Source: Pseudonocardia lacus (GTDB lineage: Bacteria; Actinomycetota; Actinomycetes; Mycobacteriales; Pseudonocardiaceae). Taken from it: a stretch of 64,000 bases of DNA. Below the pieces are notes generated by a model. It had not been told where the DNA came from, made no database searches, and worked only from the letters and a program-made list of their open reading frames with translations. Where the stretch lies: contig NZ_JAHDTH010000001.1 of assembly GCF_018531445.1 (NCBI RefSeq), forward strand, positions 1 to 64,000. Reading direction: 5' to 3'. Positions 9,466 to 19,057 of the stretch are shown here, piece after piece. Both the position numbers and the translations under genes were made by a program. The number at the start of each line of letters is the position of its first letter. Positions within the stretch are counted from its first letter, which is position 1.

Positions 9466-10640
9466 CCGAGCGGGAGGGGACCTCGCACTCCGACACCGAG
9501 CGGGTCGGCGAGGCGGCCGCGCAGGCCGAGAACCGCGACATCGACCAGCGCGTGGCCCCGCCCGCGGAGCCGCCCGAGCAGTCCAGCGAGGAGGGCTCGA
9601 TCGGCCGCGAGGCGCAGCTGTTCCAGGGCAGCGGCCTGGGCCGGCGCCGTCGGCGCGGCGGGCGCGGGCGCGGCGAGCCCACGGTGGTGCCGGACGCCGA
9701 GTTCCGCTCGTACTACGGCCGCCCGGTGCTCAAGGCGCCGGTGTGGGAGTGGAAGATCGCGGCCTACCTCTTCGCCGGCGGGCTGGCCGCCGGCTCGTCG
9801 GTGGTGGCCGCGGGCGCCGACCTCACCGGGCGCCCCGCGCTGCGCCGGGCAGGCTGGCTCGGCTCCTTCGCCGCCCTGCTGGCCAGCCTGTACTTCCTGG
9901 TCAGCGACCTGGGCCGGCCGGAGCGGTTCCACCACATGCTGCGGGTGCTCAAGCCGACCTCGCCGATGAGCGTCGGCACCTGGATCCTCAGCGTCTTCGG
10001 TCCCGGCGTGGGTGCCGCGGCGGTGCGCGAGCTCGTGCCCCGCCGCTGGCGGCGCACCTGGCCCGCGCGCCTGCTCGACCGGCTGGCCCGCCCGCTCGGG
10101 CTCTCCGCCGCGGTCACGGCGCCCGGTGTCGCGTCCTACACCGCGGTGCTGCTGTCGCACACCGCGGTGCCGGGCTGGAACGAGGTCCGCGACGAGCTGC
10201 CGTTCGTCTTCGCCGGGTCCGCCGCGGCCAGTGGGGGCGGCTTCGGGATGCTCTGCGCCCCGGTCGAGGAGGCGGCGCCCGCCCGTGTGTTCGCCGCCGT
10301 CGGGGCGGCGGGCGAGCTGCTCGCCGCCAAGCGCATGGAGCAGCGCATGGGGCTGATCGGCGAGGTCTACCGGCACGGGAAGGTGCACCGGCTGCGGCGC
10401 GCCTCGGAGGTGCTCACGCTGGCCGGGCTGGCCGGGACGGTCCTGGTCGCCGGGCGCAGCCGGTCCGGCGCGGCCGCCTCCGGCCTGGCCCTGCTGGCCG
10501 GCAGCGCCCTGCAGCGGTTCGGGGTGTTCGAGGCCGGCATGGAGTCCACGAAGGACCCGAGGTACGTGGTGGTGCCGCAGCGCGAGCGGCTGGCGGCGCG
10601 GGAGGCCCGCGCGGCCGTCGCGCCGCCGGACCCCGGCTGA
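9462..10640 (+). CDS. nrfD: NrfD/PsrC-family membrane subunit of the formate dehydrogenase
   Basis: A 392-residue integral membrane protein of the NrfD/polysulfide reductase C family, which passes electrons to menaquinone. It replaces the cytochrome b subunit of E. coli FDH-N. The first 75 or so residues are hydrophilic, ending in a very basic stretch ([12 protein letters not shown]), and precede KAPVWEWKIAAYLFAGGLAAGS, the first helix. About eight hydrophobic segments follow, and SDLGRPERFHHMLRVLKPTSPMS is the family hallmark. No haem-ligating histidine pair is obvious, consistent with NrfD proteins. The GTG start overlaps the upstream stop (GTGA). It completes a three-gene operon. Confidence 0.9.
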   Translation: MTEREGTSHSDTERVGEAAAQAENRDIDQRVAPPAEPPEQSSEEGSIGREAQLFQGSGLGRRRRRGGRGRGEPTVVPDAEFRSYYGRPVLKAPVWEWKIAAYLFAGGLAAGSSVVAAGADLTGRPALRRAGWLGSFAALLASLYFLVSDLGRPERFHHMLRVLKPTSPMSVGTWILSVFGPGVGAAAVRELVPRRWRRTWPARLLDRLARPLGLSAAVTAPGVASYTAVLLSHTAVPGWNEVRDELPFVFAGSAAASGGGFGMLCAPVEEAAPARVFAAVGAAGELLAAKRMEQRMGLIGEVYRHGKVHRLRRASEVLTLAGLAGTVLVAGRSRSGAAASGLALLAGSALQRFGVFEAGMESTKDPRYVVVPQRERLAAREARAAVAPPDPG

Positions 10641-10727
10641 TCCCGCACTCGTCGCGCGCCTCGCCGATCGTCGCGAGCAGACCGGGCGTGACGAGGGTGC
10701 GCGGTCGGCGTCGGCGCGGACCGGGAC

Positions 10728-10895
10728 TCAGCGGGTGCCGTACTCCAGCACCTCGACGGTCGTCGCCTGTGCCTCGGGCGGCTGGCCGGCCACCGAGGCC
10801 ACGGTGAACACGCCGGCGACGCCGATGGCGATGCCGAGCGCGACCGCGGTGATGGCGCTGATCAGCAGGCTCCCCCTGGCGGGTGCGGCGTTCAT
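10728..10895 (-). CDS. DUF2613-type single-pass micro-protein
   Basis: A 55-residue protein on the minus strand, read from an ATG at 10895 with AGAGGAG about 10 bases upstream. It has a short charged N-terminus, one transmembrane helix (LLISAITAVALGIAIGVAGV), a Pro-rich turn and a C-terminus ending VEVLEYGTR. From memory, actinobacterial DUF2613 proteins share this layout and end in VEYGDR-like sequence. Function is unknown in the family. It faces the formate dehydrogenase operon (convergent) and diverges from the DUF3068 gene. Good codon bias and a proper ribosome binding site support it despite its size. Confidence 0.72.
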   Translation of the reverse strand: MNAAPARGSLLISAITAVALGIAIGVAGVFTVASVAGQPPEAQATTVEVLEYGTR

Positions 10896-11151
10896 GTCGG
10901 GTCCGCTCCTCTCGTCGGGCGCTCGGCGTCGTCGGTGCGCGCCGGGAATGCTACGGGCTCCCGGCCGCCTTTCCGCAATGGAATCCGCGGAAGAGACTCC
11001 GAATGCCGATATCGATTGCTCTGCGGTGTTCGCGGGGCGTTCCGGTCAGTGGGATGGGCTCTATTGGAGGGGACTTGCGCGCCGTAACGTGACCGGCCGG
11101 TAGGGGACGCGTCGAATAGCGGATGATCATTTCCTACGAGGGGTCGAAAGC

Positions 11152-12141
11152 ATGCGCGCACGGATGGCGGCACTGGCGCTGCTGGTGGTCGGGGCGCTCG
11201 CGGTGACGGTCGCGGTCGCGCTGCCGACGTTCCTCGCGCCCGCGCTGGTCAAGCTCCCGCTCGACCAGAAGGCCAGGTCGACGGCCATCGGCCACGACCT
11301 CACCGTCTTCTACCCCGGCGACCTCGAGGAGCGCAGCGGCGTCACCGCCACGTCGGTCCGCAACATCGCCGGCGACGCCGGTGCCCCGGAGGCCGGCGCG
11401 GACACCGCGGTGTGGACCGTGGGCAACGTGGTCACCGACAGCGAGGGGGTGCTGATCGGGGTCACCGAGATCACCGCCTGCTTCGACCGGCGCACCGGGC
11501 TCGCGGTCAACCCGTGCGCCTCCGCGCGGCTCAACGGCGACAACCGGATCACCTACGCGGGTCAGGTCTTCAGCTTTCCGTTCGGCACCGAGCAGCGCGA
11601 CTACGAATTCTTCGACCCGAACGTGAAGGCGCCGTTCCCCGCGCGATTCGTCGGCGTCGAGGAGATCGAGGGCCTCGAGGTCTACCGCTTCGAGGAGACG
11701 ATCCCGGAGACGGTCACCATGACCCGCGAGGTCCCCGGGGAACTCGCCGGCGGCGAGGAGGGCACGACCGTCACCGCCGAGGCCGTCTACAGCAACACCC
11801 GCACCCTGTGGATCGAGCCGACCGTGGGCAGCATCGTCAACGGCCAGGAGCAGATCCGCCAGGTGTTCCGCGGCCCGGACGGCGAGGAGGGCGTCACGCT
11901 GCTGGCCGGCACGCTCGACTTCACCCCGGAGGCGGTCAGCTCCAACGCCGCGCTCGCCCGCGACGGCCGCGCGCTCATCGTGCTGCTCACCGTCACGCTG
12001 CCGATCGTGCTCGGGATCGTCGGGCTGCTGCTGCTCGCCGGCGGGGTGTTCCTGCTGGTGCGGCGCCCCGCCGGAGCCGAGCCGGCCACGGCGCCGCTGA
12101 CCAGGATCGATGCCGGGCCGCGGGCCGCGCAGCGCGGCTGA
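11152..12141 (+). CDS. DUF3068 domain protein (PorA-like family)
   Basis: A 329-residue envelope protein with a signal-anchor at residues 5-28 and a second transmembrane helix near residues 280-303 followed by a short basic tail. The body between them should lie outside the membrane. The family sequence pattern includes KARSTAIGHDLTVFYP, an early Cys pair (ACFDRRTG...NPCASARL) and EEIEGLEVYRFEETIPE. DUF3068 proteins are actinobacterial and annotated as PorA-family; no activity is established for this copy. The ATG is preceded by GAGGGG. The 256-base region upstream, shared with the DUF2613 gene, has lower GC than its surroundings and probably holds both promoters. Confidence 0.85.
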   Translation: MRARMAALALLVVGALAVTVAVALPTFLAPALVKLPLDQKARSTAIGHDLTVFYPGDLEERSGVTATSVRNIAGDAGAPEAGADTAVWTVGNVVTDSEGVLIGVTEITACFDRRTGLAVNPCASARLNGDNRITYAGQVFSFPFGTEQRDYEFFDPNVKAPFPARFVGVEEIEGLEVYRFEETIPETVTMTREVPGELAGGEEGTTVTAEAVYSNTRTLWIEPTVGSIVNGQEQIRQVFRGPDGEEGVTLLAGTLDFTPEAVSSNAALARDGRALIVLLTVTLPIVLGIVGLLLLAGGVFLLVRRPAGAEPATAPLTRIDAGPRAAQRG

Positions 12142-12174
12142 TCCGGCCGGCCCGGCACAACGGCGGGAGCGGGC

Positions 12175-12975
12175 GTGATCCTCGACCGGTTCTCCGTGCG
12201 CGACCGCGTCGCGATCGTCACCGGCGCGGGTCGCGGCATCGGCGCCGCGACCGCGCTGGCGCTGGCCGAGGCCGGCGCCGACGTCGTGCTGTCGGCGCGC
12301 ACGACCGACGAGCTGGAGAAGGTGGCGGCGCGGATCGAGGCGCTGGGCCGGCGCGCCCTGGTGGTGCCGGCCGACCTGCGCCACCTCGACGCGGTCACGG
12401 CGCTGGCCGCGGCCGCCGCCGGGCGCTTCGGCCGGCTCGACGTCGTGGTCAACAACGTCGGCGGCACGTTCCCCAGGGCGCTGCTCGACACCGACGCCGC
12501 CTACCTGGAGAAGGCGTTCCACTTCAACGTCAGCACGGCCCACGAGCTCGTGCGGGCCGCGGTCCCGGTCCTGCTCGACAGCGGTGGCGGGGCCGTGGTC
12601 AACATCAGCTCGGTGATGGGGCGGGTCTCCGGGCGCGGCTACCTCGCCTACGGCACGGCCAAGGCGGCCCTGGCGCACTACACCCGGCTGGCCGCCCGCG
12701 ACCTGTCCCCGACCATCAGGGTGAACGCCGTCGCCGTCGGCTCCGTGCGCACCTCGGCGCTGGAGGCGGTGCTGTCCGACGACGCGACCCGCGAGCGGAT
12801 GGAGGCCGGCACCCCCCTCGGGGTCATCGGCGACCCCGAGGACGTCGCGGCCGCCGTGCTCTACCTCGCCTCGCCGGCCGGGCGGTACGTGACCGGCAAG
12901 GTGCTGGAGGTCGACGGCGGCCTCGACCAGCCCAACCTCGACCTCGGACTGCCCGACCTGGGCCGGGAGCGGTGA
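12175..12975 (+). CDS. Short-chain dehydrogenase/reductase (Rv0927c-like)
   Basis: A 266-residue classical SDR. The cofactor fold shows [10 protein letters not shown] (residues 16-25), NNVGG (about 90-94), the catalytic Ser in INISSVMG and the YGTAK catalytic Tyr/Lys pair near 155-159. The C-terminal LEVDGGL is typical. From memory it resembles mycobacterial Rv0927c, which also opens MILD-F. NAD(H) rather than NADP(H) use is likely from the Ala-Arg-Thr after beta-2, but this is weak. The next gene overlaps it by 4 bases (GTGA), so SDR and flavoprotein are co-translated. Given the steroid neighbourhood, a hydroxysteroid or related substrate is plausible but not shown. Confidence 0.85.
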   Translation: MILDRFSVRDRVAIVTGAGRGIGAATALALAEAGADVVLSARTTDELEKVAARIEALGRRALVVPADLRHLDAVTALAAAAAGRFGRLDVVVNNVGGTFPRALLDTDAAYLEKAFHFNVSTAHELVRAAVPVLLDSGGGAVVNISSVMGRVSGRGYLAYGTAKAALAHYTRLAARDLSPTIRVNAVAVGSVRTSALEAVLSDDATRERMEAGTPLGVIGDPEDVAAAVLYLASPAGRYVTGKVLEVDGGLDQPNLDLGLPDLGRER

Positions 12976-14465
12976 CCCCGCCGGGCCGTCGGGCCCGCCC
13001 GGCCCGGCCGCGGCGCAGCGCCGACGTCGGGGCGTGGGCGGGCGAGGCCGACGTGGTGGTCGTCGGGTACGGGGTGGCCGGGGCGAGCGCGGCCGCGGAG
13101 GCCGCCGCCCAGGGCGCCGATGTCCTGGTGCTCGAACACACCGGCGGTTGGGGCGGCGCGGCCGCGATGGCGGGCGGCTTCATCTACCTCGGCGGCGGCA
13201 CCGGGCTGCAGCGCGCCTGCGGGTTCACCGACACCCCGCAGGACATGCACGCCTACCTGCTCGCGGCCATGGGCGACGGCGCCGACGCCGACAAGCTCGC
13301 GCTCTACGCCGAGCGCAGCGTGGAGCACTTCGACTGGCTGGTCGCGTGCGGGGTGCCGTTCCGCGCCGCCTTCTTCGACCGGCCCGGCTGGGAGCCGCAC
13401 GCCGACGAGGGCCTGATGTACTCCGGCGGGGAGAACGCCCACCCGTTCGCCGAGCTGGTGGCCCCTGCCCCGCGCGGGCACCTGCCGCGGATGGCCGACA
13501 AGCGCACCGGCGAGCGCGGCGGCGGCTGGATGCTGATGCGCCCCCTGGTCGACACGGCGCGGGCCCGCGGCGTGCGGGTGCGCTACGACACCCGCTTCGA
13601 GGCGCTGGTCGTCGAACCCGACGGGCGGGTCCGCGGGGTCGTGGCGCGCAACTACGGCGAGGAGGTCGCCGTCCGGGCCCGGCGGGCGGTGGTGCTGGCC
13701 ACCGGCAGCTTCGCCTACGACGACGCCATGGTGGCCCGGCACGTCCCGCTGCTGATCGGGCGCCCGGGAGCGTCGGTGGAGCAGCACGACGGCCAGGGCC
13801 TGCGCGCCGCCCAGGCGGTCGGCGCCGACGTCGCGCACCTGCACGCCTGCGAGGCGGCGCTGCTGGCCGACCCCGGGCTGATGGTGCGCGGCATCGTGGT
13901 CGACGCGCTGGGCCGCAGGGTGATCAACGAGGACACCTACCCGGGGCGGATCGGGCACGCGCTGCTCTCGCACCACGGCAGCCGGGGGTTCCTGGTCGCC
14001 GACGAGCCGGCCGTGGACGAGGCCAGGGCCCAGGGCGGACCGCTCGCGCTGCTCATCCCGCCCCGCCCGACCTGGGTCGGCGACGACGTCGGCGAACTGG
14101 AGCGCGAGGCCGGGATCCCGCCCGGTGCCCTGGCCGCCACCCTCGGGCTCTACAACTGCCACGCCGAGCGCGGCGAGGACCCGGTGCACCGCAAGGCCGC
14201 CCGCTGGGTCCGCCCGCTGCGCGCCCCGTGGGGTGTGTTCGACCTGCGCGAGCACACGGTGGGCTTCCCGCTCGGTGGCCTGCGCACCGACGTCGACGGG
14301 GCGGTCCTCGACGTCGACTCCGAGCCGATCCCCGGCCTGCGCGCCGCCGGCCGGGTCGCCGCGGGCCTGTCGGCCGGCGGCTACGCCAGCGGCATCTCCC
14401 TCGGCGAGGGCAGCTTCTTCGGCCGCCGGGCCGGGCGCGCCGCGGCCCTGGACGAGCTCAGCTGA
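12972..14465 (+). CDS. FAD-dependent oxidoreductase, fumarate reductase/KstD superfamily
   Basis: A 497-residue flavoprotein with the FAD-binding [14 protein letters not shown] near residues 31-44 and a C-terminal FAD motif [30 protein letters not shown]. It belongs to the fumarate reductase/3-ketosteroid dehydrogenase superfamily. It lacks the YPGPG segment seen in the kstD gene at 23.4-25.0 kb, so it is probably not a true 3-ketosteroid 1-dehydrogenase. Translation is coupled to the SDR upstream. Its 3' end overlaps hsaF, on the opposite strand, by 8 bases. Co-expression with an SDR beside hsa genes suggests a steroid or other lipid redox step; the substrate is unknown. Confidence 0.8.
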   Translation: MTPPGRRARPARPRRSADVGAWAGEADVVVVGYGVAGASAAAEAAAQGADVLVLEHTGGWGGAAAMAGGFIYLGGGTGLQRACGFTDTPQDMHAYLLAAMGDGADADKLALYAERSVEHFDWLVACGVPFRAAFFDRPGWEPHADEGLMYSGGENAHPFAELVAPAPRGHLPRMADKRTGERGGGWMLMRPLVDTARARGVRVRYDTRFEALVVEPDGRVRGVVARNYGEEVAVRARRAVVLATGSFAYDDAMVARHVPLLIGRPGASVEQHDGQGLRAAQAVGADVAHLHACEAALLADPGLMVRGIVVDALGRRVINEDTYPGRIGHALLSHHGSRGFLVADEPAVDEARAQGGPLALLIPPRPTWVGDDVGELEREAGIPPGALAATLGLYNCHAERGEDPVHRKAARWVRPLRAPWGVFDLREHTVGFPLGGLRTDVDGAVLDVDSEPIPGLRAAGRVAAGLSAGGYASGISLGEGSFFGRRAGRAAALDELS

Positions 14466-15498
14466 CCCGGGGAGCGGTCGAGCCGGCCAGCTGCAGGGCC
14501 ACGTCGATGATCATGTCCTCCTGGCCGCCGACCAGCCCCAGCTCCCCGCAGCGGCGCAGGATCGCGTGCGCGGGCACGCCGTAGCGCTCGGCGGCGGCCT
14601 CGGCGTGCAGCAGGAACGACGAGTAGACCCCCGCCCAGCCCTGAACGATCGCGTTGCGGTCGAGCTTCGGCCACCGGGTCAGGTAGGGACGCACCACCTC
14701 CTCGGCCGCGTGCAGCAACGCCATCACGTCGAGCCCGGTGCCGATGCCGAGGCGGTCGAAGACCGCGGCGAGCACCTCGGTGGGGGAGTTGCCCGCGCCC
14801 GCGCCCAGCGCGCACAGCGAGCCGTCGACGTAGCGCACGCCGACCTCGTGGGCGATGACCGAGTTCGCCACGCCGAAGGACAGGTTCTGGTGGCCGTGGT
14901 AGCCCACCCAGGCCTCGTCGCCGACCTCGGCGACCAGCGCCTCGAACCGGGCCCTCGCCTCGTGCATGAGCAGTGCCCCCGCCGAGTCGGTCACGTAGGG
15001 GACCTGGCAGCCGGCGTCGACCATGATCCGGGCCTGCTTGGCCAGGTCCTCCGGCGACGTGCGGTGGGCCATCATCAGGAACCCGACGGTCTCCATGCCC
15101 AGCTCGCGCGCGGCCGCGAAGTGCTGCGGGGAGACGTCGGCCTCGGTGCAGTGGGTGGCCACCCGGACCACGTCGGCGCCGGCGTCGCGGGCGCGCCGCA
15201 GGTCGTCCACGGTGCCGATGCCCGGCACCAGCAGCACCGCGATCCTGGCCCGCGCCGCCTCCTCGCGGGCCGCGGCGATCAGGGTCATCTCGTCGGTGTG
15301 CGAGAAGCCGTAGTTGAACGAGGAGCCGCCGAGCCCGTCGCCGTGGGTCACCTCGATGACCTCCACCCCGGCCCGGTCGAGCGCGCGGACGGTGTCGCGC
15401 ACCTGGGTCTCGGTGAACCGGTGGGCCATGGCGTGGCTGCCGTCGCGCAGCGTGGTGTCGACGATCCGGACGTCGTGGGCCAGCGGCGGGCGGGTCAC
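14458..15498 (-). CDS. hsaF: 4-hydroxy-2-oxovalerate/4-hydroxy-2-oxohexanoate aldolase HsaF
   Basis: HsaF cleaves 4-hydroxy-2-oxohexanoate, the small product of rings A/B, into pyruvate and propanal. The 346-residue length is normal for BphI/HsaF. Motifs of the DmpG family are clear: [17 protein letters not shown] near residues 12-28 (divalent metal and catalytic Arg), [15 protein letters not shown] for the metal-binding histidines, and [17 protein letters not shown]. It starts at a GTG overlapping the end of hsaG by 4 bases, fitting the aldolase-dehydrogenase complex that channels propanal. It is the last gene of the hsa operon and converges on the flavoprotein gene with an 8-base overlap. 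Confidence 0.95.
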   Translation of the reverse strand: MTRPPLAHDVRIVDTTLRDGSHAMAHRFTETQVRDTVRALDRAGVEVIEVTHGDGLGGSSFNYGFSHTDEMTLIAAAREEAARARIAVLLVPGIGTVDDLRRARDAGADVVRVATHCTEADVSPQHFAAARELGMETVGFLMMAHRTSPEDLAKQARIMVDAGCQVPYVTDSAGALLMHEARARFEALVAEVGDEAWVGYHGHQNLSFGVANSVIAHEVGVRYVDGSLCALGAGAGNSPTEVLAAVFDRLGIGTGLDVMALLHAAEEVVRPYLTRWPKLDRNAIVQGWAGVYSSFLLHAEAAAERYGVPAHAILRRCGELGLVGGQEDMIIDVALQLAGSTAPRVS

Positions 15499-16451
15499 GC
15501 CGACACCTCCCGCCCGGTCCTGACGGGTGCGTCGAGCCGGCGCGCGGCGATGAGCTCGCCGACCCGCGCGGCCGCCGCGGTCATGATGTCCAGGTTGCCG
15601 GCGTAGCGCGGCAGGTGGTCGCCGTTGCCCGCGACCTCCAGGAACACCGCGACCCGCGCGCACTGCGCACCGGTGGCGTCGCGCCAGGACGGGCGGGGAT
15701 CGTCGAACTGCGGTTCGGCGCGCAGGGTGTAGCCGGGCACGTACCGCCGGACCTCGGCGACGACCTCGTGCACCGAGCGGGAGACCGCCTCGCGGTCGGC
15801 GTCCGCGCCGATCATGCAGAACACCGTGTCGCGCATGATCATCGGTGGCTCCACCGGGTTCAGGATGATGATCGCCTTGCCCCGGTCGGCCCCGCCGACC
15901 TCGGCCACCGCCCGCCCCGTGGTGCGGGTGAACTCGTCGATGTTGGCCCGGGTGCCGGGCCCGGCGCTGCGCGAGGACACCGACGCGACGATCTCGGCGT
16001 AGGGGACCGGGGTCACCCGCGACACCGCGTGCACGACCGGGATGGTGGCCTGCCCGCCGCAGGTGATCATCGAGATGTTCGGGGCGTCGACGTGCTCGCC
16101 GAGGTTCACCGGCGGGCACACCATCGGGCCCAGGTGCGCCGGGGTGAGGTCGACGGCCTGGATGCCCGCCGCGGCGTAGCGCGGCGCGTTGGCCGCGTGC
16201 GCCTTCGCCGAGGTCGCCTCGAACACGATCCGCGGCGGCGGGTCCTGGGCCAGCAGCCAGTCCACGCCCCCGGTGCTGGTGGCGATGCCCAGCTCGCGGG
16301 CCGCCGCCAGGCCGGTGGACTCCACCACGCCGACGACGTGGCGCACGTCGATCAGGTCGCTGCGGCGCAGCTTGGCCAGCAGGTCGGTGCCGATGTGGCC
16401 CGGTCCGACGATCGCCGCGGGCAGCTTCTTCGTGGGCTTCTTGGCGGGCAT
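15495..16451 (-). CDS. hsaG: Acylating acetaldehyde/propanal dehydrogenase HsaG
   Basis: HsaG oxidises propanal to propionyl-CoA with NAD+ and CoA, receiving the aldehyde from HsaF. The 318-residue protein shows the Rossmann motif [14 protein letters not shown] (about residues 15-28), ATSAKAH, and the catalytic Cys in [14 protein letters not shown] near residue 127. The later segment [17 protein letters not shown] is also conserved in BphJ-type enzymes. The N-terminus is a Lys-rich leader (MPAKKPTKK). GAGG lies about 7 bases before the ATG. It follows an SDR gene by 23 bases; the hydratase HsaE that normally accompanies HsaG and HsaF is absent here. Confidence 0.95.
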   Translation of the reverse strand: MPAKKPTKKLPAAIVGPGHIGTDLLAKLRRSDLIDVRHVVGVVESTGLAAARELGIATSTGGVDWLLAQDPPPRIVFEATSAKAHAANAPRYAAAGIQAVDLTPAHLGPMVCPPVNLGEHVDAPNISMITCGGQATIPVVHAVSRVTPVPYAEIVASVSSRSAGPGTRANIDEFTRTTGRAVAEVGGADRGKAIIILNPVEPPMIMRDTVFCMIGADADREAVSRSVHEVVAEVRRYVPGYTLRAEPQFDDPRPSWRDATGAQCARVAVFLEVAGNGDHLPRYAGNLDIMTAAAARVGELIAARRLDAPVRTGREVSA

Positions 16452-16474
16452 GACAACCTCGCGGGCGAGAAGGG

Positions 16475-17245
16475 TCAGGCGTGGGTGCCGCCGTCGACGC
16501 GGATGCCGGTGCCGGTGATGAACCGGCCGTCGTCGGAGACGAGCATGGCCACCACCGCGGCGACCACGCCCGGGTCGGCCATGCCCTTCCCGAGCAGCGG
16601 CATCAGCCGGCCGAACAGGGTCCAGTCGACGTCGGTGGGCAGGTCGTCGGCGGTGGCGCGGGTGATCCCGCTGTCGATGCTGCCGGGTTGCAGCGCGACC
16701 GCGCGCAGCCCGCGCTTGGCGTACTCGACGGCCAGCGAGTGCGTGAACGCGTCGATCCCGCCCTTGCTGGCCGCGTAGGCCGCCATGTAGGGGTGCCCGA
16801 AGTCGGCCGAGGTGGAGCTGAAGTTGACCACCACACCCCTGGCCTCCAGCAAAGCGGGCAGCGCGGCCCTGGTCGTCAGGAACGTCCCGGTCAGGTTGAC
16901 CGCGATGATCCGCTCCCAGCTGTCGAGCGCGAAGTCGTGGGTGTGCCCGGCGCGCAGGATGCCGGCCGCGTTGACCAGCGCGTCGAGCCCGCCGAGCCGG
17001 GCGAGCACCGCCCCGGTGGTCGCGCCCACCGCGGCCTCGTCCGACACGTCGAGCCGCTCGGTGCTCAACCGCGCGCCGGTGCCCGCGACCTCGGCGAGCG
17101 CCGCGGTCTCCGTCAGCCCGGTTTCGACGACGTCGGCCCCGCAGACGGTGGCGCCCTCGTCGAGCAGGCGCAGCGCGCAGGCCCGCCCGATCCCGGACGC
17201 CGCGCCGGTGACCAGGACCCGGCGCCCGTCGAGCCTGCCGCTCAC
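16475..17245 (-). CDS. Short-chain dehydrogenase/reductase within the hsa operon
   Basis: A 256-residue classical SDR read from a GTG that overlaps the hsaC stop. Visible motifs are [10 protein letters not shown] near residues 12-21, NAAGI for the strand-4 motif, the Ser in [18 protein letters not shown] for the Tyr/Lys pair, and the C-terminal IRVDGGTHA. Asp after beta-2 (GADVVE) suggests NAD(H). It occupies the place in the operon where hsaB or hsaE would be expected. It could act on a hydroxysteroid (3- or 17-position) or on a ring-cleavage intermediate. The exact substrate cannot be read from the sequence. Confidence 0.85.
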   Translation of the reverse strand: MSGRLDGRRVLVTGAASGIGRACALRLLDEGATVCGADVVETGLTETAALAEVAGTGARLSTERLDVSDEAAVGATTGAVLARLGGLDALVNAAGILRAGHTHDFALDSWERIIAVNLTGTFLTTRAALPALLEARGVVVNFSSTSADFGHPYMAAYAASKGGIDAFTHSLAVEYAKRGLRAVALQPGSIDSGITRATADDLPTDVDWTLFGRLMPLLGKGMADPGVVAAVVAMLVSDDGRFITGTGIRVDGGTHA

Positions 17246-18141
17246 ACCTCCCTGCCGGCGAAGTCCCAGCGGTGCCCCCAGTAGCTGTCGGCGGTGATCT
17301 CCTCGGCCGAGTAGTGCTCGTCGTCGACGAGGGCGCCGTCGCAGCCGACCTCCAGGTCCCAACCTCCGGGGGTGCGCACGTAGAACGACACCATCTTGTC
17401 GTTGGTGTGGCGCCCCAGCGTCGACGACAGGTGGTAGCGCTTGGCGGTCAGCCGGTCGAGCGCCCGGCCGACCTCGTCGAGCGTCTCGCACTCGACCATG
17501 ATGTGGACCAGCGCCGGCGGCTTCAGCCCGGGCGACGGCATGATCGCCAGGCTGTGGTGGCGGGGGTTGACGCCCATGAACCGCAGCCGGATCGGCCCGT
17601 ACTCCGGCGGGGCCGGCAGCCGGAACGCACCGCGGCTGCGGAAGCCGAGGGTGTCGGTGTAGAAGTCGAACGCACCGTTGATGTCGTCGACCGGGACGAC
17701 GACGTGGCCCAGGCCGAGCTCCCCCGCGACGAACCGGTTGCCGAACGGCGTGGCCAGCGGGGAGTGGTCCAGCGCGGCGCCGTGGAAGACCTCGGTGGGG
17801 GTGGAGCCGGGCGCCTCGAAGGCGAACCCGGCCTCGACGCGCCGGACGCCGGTCTCCTCCGCGGTCAGCGCCTTGGCCGCGAGCCCGGCGCCCTCGACCG
17901 CGGCCTGCACCCTGGCCAGCGCGGCCCGGTCGCCGACCTCCCAGCCGACGGCCTCGACCCGGTCCTCGTCGCCGGGCAGGATCACCAACCGCGCCGGCCG
18001 CTCGTCGATCCGCAGGTAGAGCGCCCCCTCCTCGGGGCCGTCGCCGAGCGCGAAGCCGATGACCTCGCCGGCGAACTCCTTCCAGGCGGTCATGTCGGTG
18101 GCGCGCACCCGGACGTACCCGAGTGCCCGGACGTCGCTCAT
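17242..18141 (-). CDS. hsaC: Extradiol dioxygenase HsaC (3,4-DHSA dioxygenase)
   Basis: HsaC opens the aromatised ring A of 3,4-dihydroxy-9,10-seconandrost-1,3,5(10)-triene-9,17-dione by meta cleavage using Fe(II) and O2. The 299-residue, two-domain vicinal-oxygen-chelate protein matches BphC-like enzymes. The iron ligands are expected at His146 (GLGHVVVPV), His213 (LVHIMVE) and Glu264 (WDLEVGC), with the second-sphere His196 in NPRHHSLAI. Asn/Asp-Lys in [11 protein letters not shown] is another family signature. It sits between hsaD (1-base overlap, TGATG) and an SDR (overlapping GTG). All key residues are present. Confidence 0.96.
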   Translation of the reverse strand: MSDVRALGYVRVRATDMTAWKEFAGEVIGFALGDGPEEGALYLRIDERPARLVILPGDEDRVEAVGWEVGDRAALARVQAAVEGAGLAAKALTAEETGVRRVEAGFAFEAPGSTPTEVFHGAALDHSPLATPFGNRFVAGELGLGHVVVPVDDINGAFDFYTDTLGFRSRGAFRLPAPPEYGPIRLRFMGVNPRHHSLAIMPSPGLKPPALVHIMVECETLDEVGRALDRLTAKRYHLSSTLGRHTNDKMVSFYVRTPGGWDLEVGCDGALVDDEHYSAEEITADSYWGHRWDFAGREV

Positions 18142-19043
18142 CAGGTCTCCTCCTTGGTGGCCTCGCGGCCGAGGAACTCCAGCACCACCCGCTCGAACTC
18201 GACCTGGCGCTCCTGCATGGCCCAGTGCCCGCAGCCGCCGAAGACGTGCAGCTCCGCGTCGCGGATGGCGCGCAGCGGGTGCAGCGCGGTCTCCAGCGGT
18301 GTCACCCGGTCGTCGCGGCCGTAGGTGAGCAGCGTCGGCTGCCGGATCTCGCCCAGCCGCGCCCAGACCGGCACCCCCGGCACCCGGTTCGAGCGCATCG
18401 CGGCCATGGCCGCGCGGTAGAAGTCGCGCACGAAGTCGACGCCGCCGGGCGCCGACGCCGCGCGCCAGCGCTCCTCGATGCGCTCCTCGGTGAGGAAGCG
18501 CTGGTCGCCGACCATCGCCCGCATCCAGCCGACCAGCCGCTCGCGGGTCGGGTCCTCGCAGAACTCGACCAGCAGCCGGATGCCCTCGGTGGGCTGGGGC
18601 GCCAGCAGCGGCGGCGCGATGCCGCCGGGCCCCATGAGCACGAGCCGGCGGACGCGGTCGGGGTGGGTCAGGGCGAGCTCGACGGCCACCGACCCGCCCA
18701 GCGAGTTGCCCACCACGTCCACCCGGTCGAGCCCCTCGGCGTCGAGCACCCGCAGCGCGGCCGCCGCGGAGGTCCGCATGTACGGGGTGGTCAGGTCGGG
18801 GCGGTAGCTGGCGCCGAAGCCGGGCTGGTCGGGGATGACGACGGTGCGCTCGCGGGCGAACGCCGTGACGTTCGGGCCGAAGTTGGCCCAGCCGCTCACC
18901 CCCGGCCCGGAGCCGTGCAGCAGCAGCACGCCCGGCGCGGTGCCGCTCTCCGAGCCGGCGCGGTGGTAGTGCATGCGCTCCGGCCCGTCGAGAGTGCGGC
19001 TGGTCCCTTCCCGGTCGAGGCCGGGGGCGGTGGTGGAGGTCAT
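18141..19043 (-). CDS. hsaD: Meta-cleavage product hydrolase HsaD (4,9-DSHA hydrolase)
   Basis: HsaD hydrolyses the C-C bond of the HsaC product (4,9-DSHA), giving DOHNAA (HIP) and 2-hydroxyhexa-2,4-dienoate. It is an alpha/beta hydrolase of 300 residues. The nucleophile Ser114 lies in VGNSLGGS; the Asp is in GRDDRV (244/245) and His273 in GCGHWAM. The oxyanion region LLHGSGPGVSGWANF is the MCP-hydrolase signature. It is the second gene of the operon, 14 bases after hsaA and overlapping hsaC by one base. The product HIP then enters the KstR2-type genes further along the window. Confidence 0.96.
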   Translation of the reverse strand: MTSTTAPGLDREGTSRTLDGPERMHYHRAGSESGTAPGVLLLHGSGPGVSGWANFGPNVTAFARERTVVIPDQPGFGASYRPDLTTPYMRTSAAAALRVLDAEGLDRVDVVGNSLGGSVAVELALTHPDRVRRLVLMGPGGIAPPLLAPQPTEGIRLLVEFCEDPTRERLVGWMRAMVGDQRFLTEERIEERWRAASAPGGVDFVRDFYRAAMAAMRSNRVPGVPVWARLGEIRQPTLLTYGRDDRVTPLETALHPLRAIRDAELHVFGGCGHWAMQERQVEFERVVLEFLGREATKEET

Positions 19044-19057
19044 CGGCTCTCCGGCGG

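Noticed and set aside
12175-12975. Candidate ipdF
   Set aside because: The SDR at 29673-30440 matches IpdF far better (TAAAGTGIG loop, SVSSQHP end) and lies directly after ipdC.
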